From contig NZ_WWGH01000001.1 in the NCBI RefSeq assembly GCF_009865135.1, forward strand, positions 558,001 through 622,000: a DNA stretch of 64,000 nt, given 5' to 3'. Positions 8,735 through 20,680 of the stretch are shown here, one piece after another. The notes under the pieces are model-generated. The model saw only the letters and a program-made list of their open reading frames with translations. It was not told the DNA's origin and ran no database searches. The stretch comes from Streptomyces sp. SID8374 (GTDB taxonomy: Bacteria; Actinomycetota; Actinomycetes; Streptomycetales; Streptomycetaceae). A program made the translations under genes and the position numbers. Each line of letters starts with the position of its first letter. The stretch's first letter is position 1.

Positions 8735-9721
8735 ATGTCTGCTCCCGCCCGCCTTCTCGCCTGCGCGCTCGTCGCCGCGCTGGCCCTCACCGGCTGCTCC
8801 GCCTCCTCCTCGTCGGACGACGGGGACAAGGCGTCCGCCGCGAAGACCCGTACCGTCACGACCGACTACGGCAAGGTCGAGGTGCCGGCCGAGCCCAAGC
8901 GCGTGGTCGTGCTGAACCACGCCCTCGCCGGGTACCTCTACGACCTCGACGTACCGGTGCACGCCACGATCCCCGAGGACGCCGACGGCAAGGGCGAGTT
9001 CTCCCCGTACTGGGAGAAGGAGGCCAAGGAGGACGGCACGACGTTCCTGCCGTGGAGCGTCGACGGCTTCGACCTGGAGGCGATCCTCGCCCTCGACCCC
9101 GACCTCATCGTGGGCGGCGGCATCGGCTTCCCGCTGTTCCAGGCGGAGAAGGTGTACGACGACCTCTCCGGCATCGCCCCCACCGTGCTCGTCGGCAAGA
9201 AGCTCGGCGACTGGCGGAGCCAGTTCTCCTTCCTCGCCGACGACGTGTTCGGCAAGCCCGACGTGTACAAGCAGCACGTGGCCGCCTACGACAAGCGGAT
9301 CGGCGAGGTGAAGGCGGCCATCACGCCGCCGCCCGGCCCGGTGTCCTTCCTCACCCTCACCGGCGACGGCACCGCCTACGGCCTGGTGGAGAGCGTCGGC
9401 CTGCCCGACGAGCTGAAGAAGGTCGGGATCGAACCGGCGCCGGTCTTCGCCGACGGCGGCTTCAAGGTGTACGGGCAGGGCGGTGACATGTTCGAGCTGT
9501 CCACCGAGAAGGTGGGCCAGACCATCACCCAGCCGTCCGTGTTCGTCATGGGCTTCAACGCCGACACGACCGACGTCGCCACCCTGAAGAAGAACCCCGT
9601 CTACAGCGCGCTGCCCGCCTTCAAGACGAACCACGCCTATGACCTGCCGTACTGGGTGCTGCGCGGCGACTACGACGAGTCGATGGCCCTCCTCGACCTC
9701 ATCGAGAAGAAGTTCTCCTGA
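8735..9721 (+). CDS. Iron-siderophore ABC transporter substrate-binding lipoprotein
   Basis: 328 residues with a lipoprotein signal (hydrophobic residues 7-18, lipobox LTGC with Cys21), then a FepB/FecB-type periplasmic-binding fold: RVVVLNHALAGYLYDLDV, LDPDLIVGG and the late NHAYDLPYWVLRG segment. It should sit on the outer face of the membrane and deliver ferric siderophore to the permeases encoded at 5583-7672. An iron box lies 45 bp upstream. Its stop codon overlaps the ATG of the next gene by one base (TGATG), so the reductase is coupled to it. Confidence 0.9.
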   Translation: MSAPARLLACALVAALALTGCSASSSSDDGDKASAAKTRTVTTDYGKVEVPAEPKRVVVLNHALAGYLYDLDVPVHATIPEDADGKGEFSPYWEKEAKEDGTTFLPWSVDGFDLEAILALDPDLIVGGGIGFPLFQAEKVYDDLSGIAPTVLVGKKLGDWRSQFSFLADDVFGKPDVYKQHVAAYDKRIGEVKAAITPPPGPVSFLTLTGDGTAYGLVESVGLPDELKKVGIEPAPVFADGGFKVYGQGGDMFELSTEKVGQTITQPSVFVMGFNADTTDVATLKKNPVYSALPAFKTNHAYDLPYWVLRGDYDESMALLDLIEKKFS

Positions 9722-11499
9722 TGGCCGCCCGACGCGCGTACACGACGCACCCGCTCGTCCTGCGCCGGGTCACGGTGCGCCGCGTCCACGAGGTGACGCC
9801 GAGGATGCGGAGGGTCGTCCTCGGCGGCGACGAACTCGCCGGGTTCACCCGCGACGGAACCGGTCATCCCGCCTTCGTCGCACCCGGGTTCGACGACCAC
9901 ATCAAGCTGATCTTCGCCGCCGACGGGGACGTCCGCGCGGCGCTTCCGGCCCAACTGCCGTACGGCATCGAGTGGACGCCGTCCGAACACCGGCTGACCC
10001 GCGACTACACGCCCCGGCGGGTGGACCTCGACGCGGGCGAGCTGCACCTCGACTTCGTGGTGCACGGCGAAGGGCCCGCGGAGGCCTGGTCCGCGTCGGC
10101 GCGGGAGGGCGACGAGCTGTGGTTCGTCGGACCCAAGTCGTCGCTCCGGCTGCCGGACGGGCTGGACTGGATCCTCCTCATCGGGGACGAGACGGCGCTC
10201 CCCGCGATCGGCCGCTTCCTGGACGAGCGCCCCCTCGAGGCCACTGCGCACGTCCTGGTGACCGTCTCGGACGACGCGGCACGCCAGGAACTGGCCCTGC
10301 GCGACGGCGACACGGTCACCTGGGTGGTCTCGGAGCCGGGTGACGCGGCCGCGCTGGAGGCCGCCGTCCGCGCGCTGCCGGTTCCGGCGGGTGAGGGGTA
10401 CGCCTGGGCGGCCGCGGAGAGCCGGGCGCTGCTTCCCGTACGCCGCTACCTCCAGCGCGAACTCAAGTTCCCCAAGGACCGCCTGAACATCACGGGTTAC
10501 TGGCACCGCGAGGAGGCGGCCACGCCGGAGGCGGAGGCCACGGCCGAGGCCGGTGCGCACGCTCCTGCCGCCGGTCCGATCCCGTCGCCCCTGCCGTGGC
10601 TGGTCACACGGGCTGCGTTGCGGCTCGGCCTCGTGGACGCGGTGGCCGACACACCGGGACTCTCCGCCGACGCGCTCGCGGCCCGCCTGGGTGTGCTCGG
10701 ACCGGGGATCGGCGTACTGCTGCCGCTGCTCGCCTCGTACGGTGTGGTCGTCGGCGACGGCGATGGAGGCGGGCTGCGCCTGGGCCCGGCGGGCGAGGAA
10801 CTCCTGGCCGACCACGAGCGCGAGGAGTACACCGGCCAAGAGGCCGAGCTGCTGCTCGCCCTCACGCATCTGGCTCCGGCACTCCGGGGCGGTACGTCGT
10901 CCCCGTGGAGCCTCGCCTCGGGCGCCACGCTGCACGGGACGGTGAAGGGCGACGCGGAACGCTACGGCGAACTGGTCGAGGAGTGCGAGCAGTTGGTGTT
11001 CCTGCTGGACGGTCTGACGGCCGACCCCCTCTGGGAGGGGGTCGGCTCCTGCCTCCTGACCGGTCCGGGCAGCGCCTCGGTGGTCGCCGCTCTCGACGAC
11101 GCGGGACGTCGGCCTCGGCTGCGGGTCGCGGAGGACGCCGTACCGGCGTCGGTCCTGCGCGGGCACGTCACCGCGCCGGACCGCATCGACTGGACGGCCG
11201 GTCCCGCCGATGTCGCCGTGGCCGCGAAGGCTCTCGCGTACCGCACCGACGAGGAGGCCACGCTGCTCCTCACCCGGCTCGCGGAGTGGACCGGTACGGC
11301 GGTCCTCGTCGAGGCCTCCCGCCCCGACGGCCTGAGCCCGCACGCGGCCGAGGCGGCGCTGCACGCGTACGCCGCGACCGGCAGCCCTCTACGGGACTCC
11401 GCCGCCATCGCCGCGCTGGCGAGGCGGTCGGGCTGGGCCGTCGCCCGGACCGTCGCGCTCGGCTGGGGCACGGAAGCGACGGTGCTGCACCGGGCCTGA
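9721..11499 (+). CDS. Siderophore-interacting ferric reductase fused to a methyltransferase-like domain
   Basis: 592 residues, about twice the length of ordinary siderophore-interacting proteins. Residues 1 to about 265 are a full SIP: FAD-binding TRDYTPRR, NAD(P)H motif IGDETALPAIGRFL and C-terminal ITGYWHRE. It would release iron by reducing the siderophore complex. After an Ala/Glu linker, residues about 290-592 resemble an O-methyltransferase. There is a winged-helix dimerisation part (LPWLVTRAALRLGLVDAVAD, then LGPAGEELL) and a Rossmann-like part whose SAM loop is only LLTGPGSAS. The SAM motif is weak, so this half may bind rather than methylate. It is translationally coupled to the binding protein. 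Confidence 0.85.
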   Translation: MAARRAYTTHPLVLRRVTVRRVHEVTPRMRRVVLGGDELAGFTRDGTGHPAFVAPGFDDHIKLIFAADGDVRAALPAQLPYGIEWTPSEHRLTRDYTPRRVDLDAGELHLDFVVHGEGPAEAWSASAREGDELWFVGPKSSLRLPDGLDWILLIGDETALPAIGRFLDERPLEATAHVLVTVSDDAARQELALRDGDTVTWVVSEPGDAAALEAAVRALPVPAGEGYAWAAAESRALLPVRRYLQRELKFPKDRLNITGYWHREEAATPEAEATAEAGAHAPAAGPIPSPLPWLVTRAALRLGLVDAVADTPGLSADALAARLGVLGPGIGVLLPLLASYGVVVGDGDGGGLRLGPAGEELLADHEREEYTGQEAELLLALTHLAPALRGGTSSPWSLASGATLHGTVKGDAERYGELVEECEQLVFLLDGLTADPLWEGVGSCLLTGPGSASVVAALDDAGRRPRLRVAEDAVPASVLRGHVTAPDRIDWTAGPADVAVAAKALAYRTDEEATLLLTRLAEWTGTAVLVEASRPDGLSPHAAEAALHAYAATGSPLRDSAAIAALARRSGWAVARTVALGWGTEATVLHRA

Positions 11500-11530
11500 C
11501 ACCCGGAGACGAGCGACGGCCGGGGGCCTC

Positions 11531-11780
11531 AGGCGATGCGCGGGCGCGGCGGGGGACCCCCAGGCGATCCGCGAGCGCGGCCAGGGCCCCCAGCCGATTC
11601 GCGGGCGCGGCCAGGGTTTTCCAGGCGATCCGCAAGCGCGGCCGGGGTTCTACAGCCGATTCGCGGGCGCGGCCAGGGACCTCCAACCGATCCGCGGGCG
11701 TGGCGGGCGCCCTCCAGGCGATCCGCAAGCGCGGCCAGGGCCCCCCAGCCAAATTCGCGGGCGTGGCCGGGACCTCAACC
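11531..11780. repeat. Array of eight ~31-bp tandem repeats
   Basis: Unit starts at 11531, 11562, 11592, 11623, 11654, 11685, 11716 and 11747, with a fragment at 11777. The period is 30-31 bp throughout. Units carry a core such as CGATCCGCGGGCGCGGCCAGG. Two subtypes tend to alternate (AGGCGATCCGC.. and AGCCGATTCGC..). The array fills the gap between two convergent genes and reaches the stop codon of the minus-strand gene at 11775. There are no unique spacers, so it is not a CRISPR. The function is unknown. Confidence 0.85.
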
Positions 11781-13043
11781 GGCCGTGCCCGCCGCCGTCT
11801 TCACCAGTGCCCGCACCTGACTCACGATGTCCGAACGGTTGCGCTCGAACTCCGGGTCGGTGACCCCGCCCGTCGCCGGGTCGGTGTTCCCCGCGCCGAA
11901 CTGCAGGACCGGGGTGTGCAGATGGCCGCCCGGCAGCTTCGGCAACCCCAGCCGGTCGCGCAGCAGGGTGACCCGGTAGGCGATCTCGTTGGAGAGGTAG
12001 TCGCCGCCGCCCCCGGCTCGCGCGGTCGACCCGGGGGTGGGGCCGTCCGGCCTGGTCACCGGCTGGGTGGCGCCCGCCGGGATCTCGGTGACCTCGGTGT
12101 TGTCGTACACCGGGAAGCGGCCCGTGTCCGCTTCGGTGAGCCGGCGGTACGGGAGGGTCGTGGACGTCCACTGCGGCTGCGAGGCGGGGTCGGTGACGGG
12201 CACGGTTCCGGTCGACGCCACGTTCTCGTTGTCGGGGAAGCCGCCGCGCCAGGCGCCGTTGGTGCGCTCCACGTCGAACCGGCCCTGGCGGCCCTGGCTG
12301 ATGGTGGTGAACAGGTCCACGTGCGGCAGATGCCGGGCGAGGGCCCGCTCCACGGCCCCCTCGGCGAAGTCGGCCCAGCGCACGGGGAAGACGACGGTTT
12401 CGATCCGGGCCGGACCGTCGGCGGTCTGCACCAGGGTGCCGTCCAGGGCGAGCGCGCTCGCGCCCGAGGGGTTGCCGATCCGGACGTCCCTGTCCAGGGT
12501 GAACGGATCGAAGCCGGTGACGAGGACCCGCTTCACCTGACGGCCCGGACGGCGTATGTCCTCCTGGCCGCGCGAAGAGGTCTCCAGAGCGGTGTGCAGG
12601 GCCTTGCGCTGCCGCTCGTCCAGCCCGAACCGGGGTGTCCAGGCGCGGAGTTCACGGCTGAGCGCGAGCCGGGCCCAGTACAGCGGACGGTCATCGCCCC
12701 GGCTCAGGTCACCCGTGGCGGGTCCACGCCCCTGGGCGCGGTCCACGGCGCGCCGCCACAGCGCCGCGCCATGACGGGTCACCGACCGCTCCGCCTGCGC
12801 GTAACCACGTGAACGCTCCAGGTCGTCGGCGAAGCGCGGGGCGAGGGCGTCGAACCCACTGAGGCGCAGGATCTCCTGCGGGGCGGCCCGGTCCAGGCGC
12901 TGCTCCTCGACGGTGGGCTGCGCGGCGCTGCGGGCGGTGTCGGTAGAGGATGCGGTGGCGGGAAGGGCGGAGCCCGCGAGGACGAGCAGGAGCGTCACAC
13001 CCCCCAGGCCGAGCCGGGTGATGGCGGGGAACTGGTGCTTCAC
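11775..13043 (-). CDS. Secreted pyroglutamyl-peptidase I (C15) homologue with Ser in place of catalytic Cys
   Basis: 422 residues. A Sec signal (about residues 10-32, ending ALPATASS) leads into a 130-residue helical domain, then a C15-like domain starting KRVLVTGFDPF. Matching the family, Glu259 lies in DVERTNG, followed by GFPDNE. The nucleophile motif YVCN appears as YLSN, giving Ser351, and His376 lies in HLHTPVLQFG. The spacing Ser351-His376 (25) is close to the Cys-His spacing of known enzymes (24). An insertion of about 30 residues precedes the nucleophile. It is either a serine variant, inactive, or binds rather than cleaves. The protein is probably extracellular. Confidence 0.75.
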   Translation of the reverse strand: MKHQFPAITRLGLGGVTLLLVLAGSALPATASSTDTARSAAQPTVEEQRLDRAAPQEILRLSGFDALAPRFADDLERSRGYAQAERSVTRHGAALWRRAVDRAQGRGPATGDLSRGDDRPLYWARLALSRELRAWTPRFGLDERQRKALHTALETSSRGQEDIRRPGRQVKRVLVTGFDPFTLDRDVRIGNPSGASALALDGTLVQTADGPARIETVVFPVRWADFAEGAVERALARHLPHVDLFTTISQGRQGRFDVERTNGAWRGGFPDNENVASTGTVPVTDPASQPQWTSTTLPYRRLTEADTGRFPVYDNTEVTEIPAGATQPVTRPDGPTPGSTARAGGGGDYLSNEIAYRVTLLRDRLGLPKLPGGHLHTPVLQFGAGNTDPATGGVTDPEFERNRSDIVSQVRALVKTAAGTAG

Positions 13044-13173
13044 GTGGGCCCTTTCGGCAGAGCAGAACGGTCGGTCCCGCGCAGTATCGCGGCACCACCT
13101 CGGGCGGCGCCATGGGGCGTCAGCTCTGTCGAGGCACCTGCGTCGCGCTCCCGCGGCCGGGCGGGCTCCGAGG

Positions 13174-13584
13174 TCAGGCGCAGTCCGGGCACACCCCTCG
13201 GTAGGTGATCTCCACCGAGCCCACGGTGAACCCGAACCGCTCGGTCTCGGGCAGGTCGCCGAGGGCGTCGCCGACCGGGTGGACGTCGCGGACCGTGCCG
13301 CAGCCGGAGCACACCAGGTGCTGGTGGGGGTTCCGCGCGTTCGGGTCGTAGCGCTTGGCCCGGCCCACGGTGGAGACCTCCAGCACCTCGCCGAGCGTGA
13401 CGAGTTCGCCCAGCGTGTTGTAGACGGTGGCGCGGGAGATCTCGGGCAGTCGTGCGGCGGCCCGCAGATGCACCTCGTCCGCCGTGAGGTGCACGTGGTC
13501 GCCGTCGAGGACCTCCGCGACGACGCGCCGCTGCGAGGTCAGCCGCCAGCCACAGTTCCGCAGCCGCTGAAGGAGGTCGCTCAT
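13174..13584 (-). CDS. furA: Fur-family regulator of catalase-peroxidase (FurA/CatR type)
   Basis: 136 residues with the Fur layout: winged helix with RATVYNTLGELVTLGEVLE, metal-site HQHLVCSGCGTVRDV, and a second CxxC at the C-terminus (CPDC) forming the structural zinc site. It is divergent from katG across 378 bp. In streptomycetes Fur proteins in this position repress both themselves and the catalase-peroxidase and release DNA on oxidation. Gene name by analogy with furA/furS. The ATG follows GGAGCAGGTGAG. Confidence 0.85.
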   Translation of the reverse strand: MSDLLQRLRNCGWRLTSQRRVVAEVLDGDHVHLTADEVHLRAAARLPEISRATVYNTLGELVTLGEVLEVSTVGRAKRYDPNARNPHQHLVCSGCGTVRDVHPVGDALGDLPETERFGFTVGSVEITYRGVCPDCA

Positions 13585-16218
<2,634 letters not shown>

Positions 16219-16227
16219 TCACTCCGG

Positions 16228-16263
16228 CTGAGGGGCCGGTGCATACGCGCACCGGCCCCTCAG
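16228..16263 (+). terminator. katG terminator
   Basis: Perfect 15-bp stem CTGAGGGGCCGGTGC with its complement and a 6-base loop, starting 9 bases after the katG stop. Confidence 0.85.
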
Positions 16264-16367
16264 CCCCTCCGCAGGACAAGGGCGGCTCGGGCGGTGTCCG
16301 GAGCCGCCCTTTGCGCGCCGCCCCGTCCCGGTTCCCTCGGTTTGGTACCTTTCACTGACACGTAAAT

Positions 16368-16381
16368 CGATCGGATGTTCG
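16368..16381. promoter_or_regulatory. SOS (LexA) box upstream of recA
   Basis: CGATCGGATGTTCG matches the Gram-positive LexA site CGAAC-N4-GTTCG with one mismatch (T for the fourth base of the left arm). It lies 92 bp before the recA ATG in a locally AT-rich stretch. LexA repression of this recA is the direct inference. Confidence 0.75.
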
Positions 16382-16472
16382 TTTTTGGGATCTCCGAAAC
16401 GTCCGTTGTCGGCAGTAGACGCCCACGTTCTCCGACGTGCGGCGGGCCTCTCAATCGGACCGGGTGAACCGC

Positions 16473-17540
<1,068 letters not shown>

Positions 17541-17765
17541 CAGACAGGGGGGCGGGCAGGCCGGCCACCACCGCGAGCAGGACGGGGCCGGGAAGCGACG
17601 GGCGCTGCGCACCAAGACTGCTCTACGGATCAGCAAACGCCCCCAATAACGCAACCCGGCCACTCTGTTAACCCGGTTCAGTTATGCTGAGCCCCCGGAA
17701 CACCGGTACCAGCCGCCCCACCCCCGGCGGCGCGCAGGGCCGTCACTTCGGAAGGGTCCCCATCG

Positions 17766-19886
17766 ATGACGCCACACGTCCAGGACGAGTACGGCACCCA
17801 GGAGGCGGGCGGACTCGACGACGAACTCGCCCTGGAGCGCGCGTACGTCGCGATGTGCGGCGAGGCCATGACCCATCAGGTGGACGAGGCCCAGGACCAG
17901 GTCGTCGCGGGCGAGGACGTGTCGGGTGACGGTGCGAGCGCCGAGGCGCTCGGACGCTACCTGCGGACCCGCGCACGGCAGATGGCGGAGGAGCCCGACA
18001 GCCCGCTGTTCTTCGGCCGACTCGACTTCGAGGACTCCGACGAGGCGGGCGACCACCGGCGGCAGCGGTACTACATCGGCCGCAGGCGGGTCTCGGAACA
18101 TCCAGCCGCACCGCCCCTGGTGATCGACTGGCGCGCGCCGGTCTCACGGACGTACTACCAGGCCAGCGCCCTGGAGCCGCGCGAAGTGGCGGTGCGGCGG
18201 CGCTTCGGCTGGGCGCCGTGGAGCCACGGCGCCCCGGAGGACCTCACCGGGCTGGAGGACGAGCGCCTCGACCACTCCCGGGACCACGACGGCGCGGCGA
18301 GTGCCATCGTCGCCGCCGAGATCGAGCGCCCCCGTCTGGGCCCGATGCAGGACATCGTCGCCACCATCCAGCCGGAACAGGACGACCTGGTCCGCAGCGA
18401 GTTGAACGAGTCGGTCTGCGTGCAGGGCGCGCCGGGCAGCGGCAAGACGGCCGTCGGCCTGCACCGCGCCGCCTATCTCCTCTACACCTTCCCCGAGCGG
18501 TTGCAGCGCAGCGGTCTGCTGATCATCGGCCCGAACCGGACCTTCCTGCGCTACATCTCGGAGGTGCTGCCCTCGCTCGGCGAGATCGGCATCGCCCAGC
18601 TCACCGTGGAGGACGTGGTTGCCAGGCACCCTGTCCGGCGGGTGGACGGGACGGAGGTCGGCGTCCTGAAGCACAGCGACCGTATGGCCACGGTCCTGGA
18701 GCGCGCCCTGTACGCCCGGGTCAGGCACCCCGAGGAGTCCATCGCGGTCACCGACGGCTCGTACCGCTGGCGGGTCGGCTCATGGGATCTGGCCCAGGTC
18801 ATCGACGAGGTGCGGGGCATGGGGGTGCCGTACGGGGTGGGCCGCGAGCATGTGCGCTCGCGGGTGGTGACACTGATCCAGCAGCAGGCCGAGCGGCGGG
18901 CCGGCCCCAAGAGCGTCACGTGGGCCCGGAAGATCGGCCGTTCGAAGCCGATCGCGGCACTGCTGGAGGCCGCGTGGCCGGTGGCGCGTCCGGAGGAGGT
19001 CGTGGCCGCGCTGCTCAGCGACCCGGCGGTCATGGAGGAGGCGGCGGACGGTGTGTTCGACGCCGCCGAGCAACGGGCCCTGCTGTGGGCGAAGCCCCCG
19101 AGGTCGGACCGGAGTGCCACCTGGTCGGTCGAGGACATGCTGCTCCTGGACGAGGTCGCGGGGCTCATCGAACGCCCCGAGGGCTTCGGCCATGTGGTGG
19201 TGGACGAGGCCCAGGACCTGTCGCCGATGCAATGCCGGGCGATCGCCCGGCGCAGCGCGTTCGGCTCCCTCACGGTCCTGGGTGATCTGGCCCAGGCCAC
19301 GGCGCCCTGGTCGGCACGGAGCTGGCAGGAGCAGTTGACGTACCTGGGCAAGGAGCAGGCCACGGTCACCCCCCTGACCACCGGCTTCCGGGTCCCGGCC
19401 ACGATCATGGAGCTGGCCAACCGTTTGGTGGGCGCCCTCCGGGTGGATGTGCCGCCGGCCCGTTCGCTGCGCCACGACGGCGAGTTGACGGTCAGCGCGG
19501 TCGACGACCTGGCGACCGCCACCGTGTCCGCCGTCCACGCGGCCCTCGATCGCGAAGGGTCGGTCGCCGTCATCACCGCCGACGACGCGGTGGCCGCCAC
19601 CTCGGCGGTCCTGCGCGAGGCGGGCGTCGAGACAGCGACCGCCGAGGAGGTCGGCACGGCCGCCCGCGTGACCGTGCTGCCGGCGACGGTCGTCAAGGGG
19701 CTCGAGTACGACCATGTCGTCGTGGTGGAGCCGGCCGCGATCGTCGAATCCGAACCGCGCGGACTGCACCGGCTGTACGTCGTGGTGACGCGTGCGGTGT
19801 CCCGTCTCGACATCCTGCACGCCCGGCCGCTACCGGAACCGCTCACTGACAAAGGCCGACGCACATTCCACAACCAAGCCACTTAA
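17766..19886 (+). CDS. HelD-family RNA polymerase-associated ATPase (UvrD/Rep-like)
   Basis: 706 residues. Residues about 15-80 form an N-terminal helical arm, then YYIGRRRVSE and LVIDWRAPVSRTYYQ, which are typical of HelD rather than of UvrD. Superfamily-1 motifs follow: Walker A GAPGSGKTAVGLHRAAYLLY, DEAQDLSPMQC (motif II), GDLAQATAPW (III), TTGFRVPATIMELA (IV), KGLEYDHVVVVEP (V) and LYVVVTRAVSRL (VI). HelD proteins pull RNA polymerase off DNA and recycle it, and some branches (HelR) protect against rifamycins. No rifamycin-associated element is recognisable upstream. The ATG follows GGAAGGG. A TetR regulator starts 50 bp downstream. Confidence 0.85.
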   Translation: MTPHVQDEYGTQEAGGLDDELALERAYVAMCGEAMTHQVDEAQDQVVAGEDVSGDGASAEALGRYLRTRARQMAEEPDSPLFFGRLDFEDSDEAGDHRRQRYYIGRRRVSEHPAAPPLVIDWRAPVSRTYYQASALEPREVAVRRRFGWAPWSHGAPEDLTGLEDERLDHSRDHDGAASAIVAAEIERPRLGPMQDIVATIQPEQDDLVRSELNESVCVQGAPGSGKTAVGLHRAAYLLYTFPERLQRSGLLIIGPNRTFLRYISEVLPSLGEIGIAQLTVEDVVARHPVRRVDGTEVGVLKHSDRMATVLERALYARVRHPEESIAVTDGSYRWRVGSWDLAQVIDEVRGMGVPYGVGREHVRSRVVTLIQQQAERRAGPKSVTWARKIGRSKPIAALLEAAWPVARPEEVVAALLSDPAVMEEAADGVFDAAEQRALLWAKPPRSDRSATWSVEDMLLLDEVAGLIERPEGFGHVVVDEAQDLSPMQCRAIARRSAFGSLTVLGDLAQATAPWSARSWQEQLTYLGKEQATVTPLTTGFRVPATIMELANRLVGALRVDVPPARSLRHDGELTVSAVDDLATATVSAVHAALDREGSVAVITADDAVAATSAVLREAGVETATAEEVGTAARVTVLPATVVKGLEYDHVVVVEPAAIVESEPRGLHRLYVVVTRAVSRLDILHARPLPEPLTDKGRRTFHNQAT

Positions 19887-19936
19887 GCAACTCAGTCACC
19901 TGATTGCCCGAGTAAGGACGGTGCTACGGTGGCCGG

Positions 19937-20581
19937 GTGAATGCACCCATGGGCTTGCGGGAGCGCAAGAAGCAGCGAACGAGAGAGACGATCTCCGACA
20001 CGGCGATCGCGCTCTTCCTGGAGCATGGATTCGACCAGGTCTCGGTCGTCGACATCGCGGCCGTGGCCGAAGTCTCCAAGCCCACGCTGTTCAGGTACTT
20101 CCCCACCAAGGAGGACCTGGTCGTCCATCGGTTCGCCGACCACCAGGGAGCGAGCAGCGCCGTCGTGGCCGGGCGGCCGCCGGGGGTGTCCCCCCTCGCC
20201 GCCCTGCACCAGCACTTCCTGGACGGGCTCGCGGCCCGGGACCCCATCACGGGGCTCAACGACGACGAAGAGGTCCTGGCCTTCCACCGCCTCGTCTACT
20301 CAACCCCGAGCCTGGTCGCGCGCGTCGGCGAATACCTGGCCCAGGCCGAGGAGGCGCTGGCCCGGGCCCTGGCCGACGCTCTCGATTCGGTCCGCGAGAT
20401 CACCCCCGCCCTGCTGGCCGGCCAGGTGATCGCCACGGAGCGCATCCTGGCGTCGGTGAACTGGCGGCGCATCGTCGCCGGCCGGTCCGCCGACGAGCTC
20501 TACCCCGAGGCGGTGGCCGACGCCGACCACGCCTACGCCCTGCTCTCTCACGACCCGGCCGGGGCCGCCCCGCCGAAGTGA
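19937..20581 (+). CDS. TetR/AcrR-family transcriptional regulator
   Basis: 214 residues. The N-terminal helix-turn-helix reads ETISDTAIALFLEHGFDQVSVVDIAAVAEVSKPTLFRYFPTK (given in part: helices about residues 15-60), a textbook TetR domain. The C-terminal ligand domain is unassigned. The GTG at 19937 is 6 bases after TACGGT, a good -10 hexamer, so a leaderless transcript starting at this GTG is likely. An ATG at 19949 is the alternative. It lies just after the HelD-family gene but probably has its own promoter. Confidence 0.88.
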   Translation: MNAPMGLRERKKQRTRETISDTAIALFLEHGFDQVSVVDIAAVAEVSKPTLFRYFPTKEDLVVHRFADHQGASSAVVAGRPPGVSPLAALHQHFLDGLAARDPITGLNDDEEVLAFHRLVYSTPSLVARVGEYLAQAEEALARALADALDSVREITPALLAGQVIATERILASVNWRRIVAGRSADELYPEAVADADHAYALLSHDPAGAAPPK

Positions 20582-20584
20582 GCC

Positions 20585-20617
20585 CTCCGCGGTGGCCAGG
20601 GGGCCGCCACCCGGAGG
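20585..20617. terminator. Hairpin terminator after tetR
   Basis: Arms CCTCCG-C-GGTGGC and GCCACCCGGAGG pair over 12 bp with a single bulge and a loop of about 8 bases. It begins 4 bases after the stop of the regulator and faces the convergent FKBP gene. Confidence 0.6.
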
Positions 20618-20680
20618 CGGAACCGCTCTCCCCGGATGGGCGCGTTGTCGACGTACGGGACGGTCTCGTCGATCAGCCGG

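Noticed and set aside
5583..11499. Siderophore biosynthetic cluster
   Set aside because: Only uptake, reduction and regulation genes are present; no NRPS or NIS synthetase.
11531..11780. CRISPR array
   Set aside because: The 31-bp units abut with no unique spacers and there are no cas genes.
17541..17765. Rifamycin-associated element before the HelD-family gene
   Set aside because: No inverted repeat resembling that element is visible; only AACCCGGTT was seen, which is too short.
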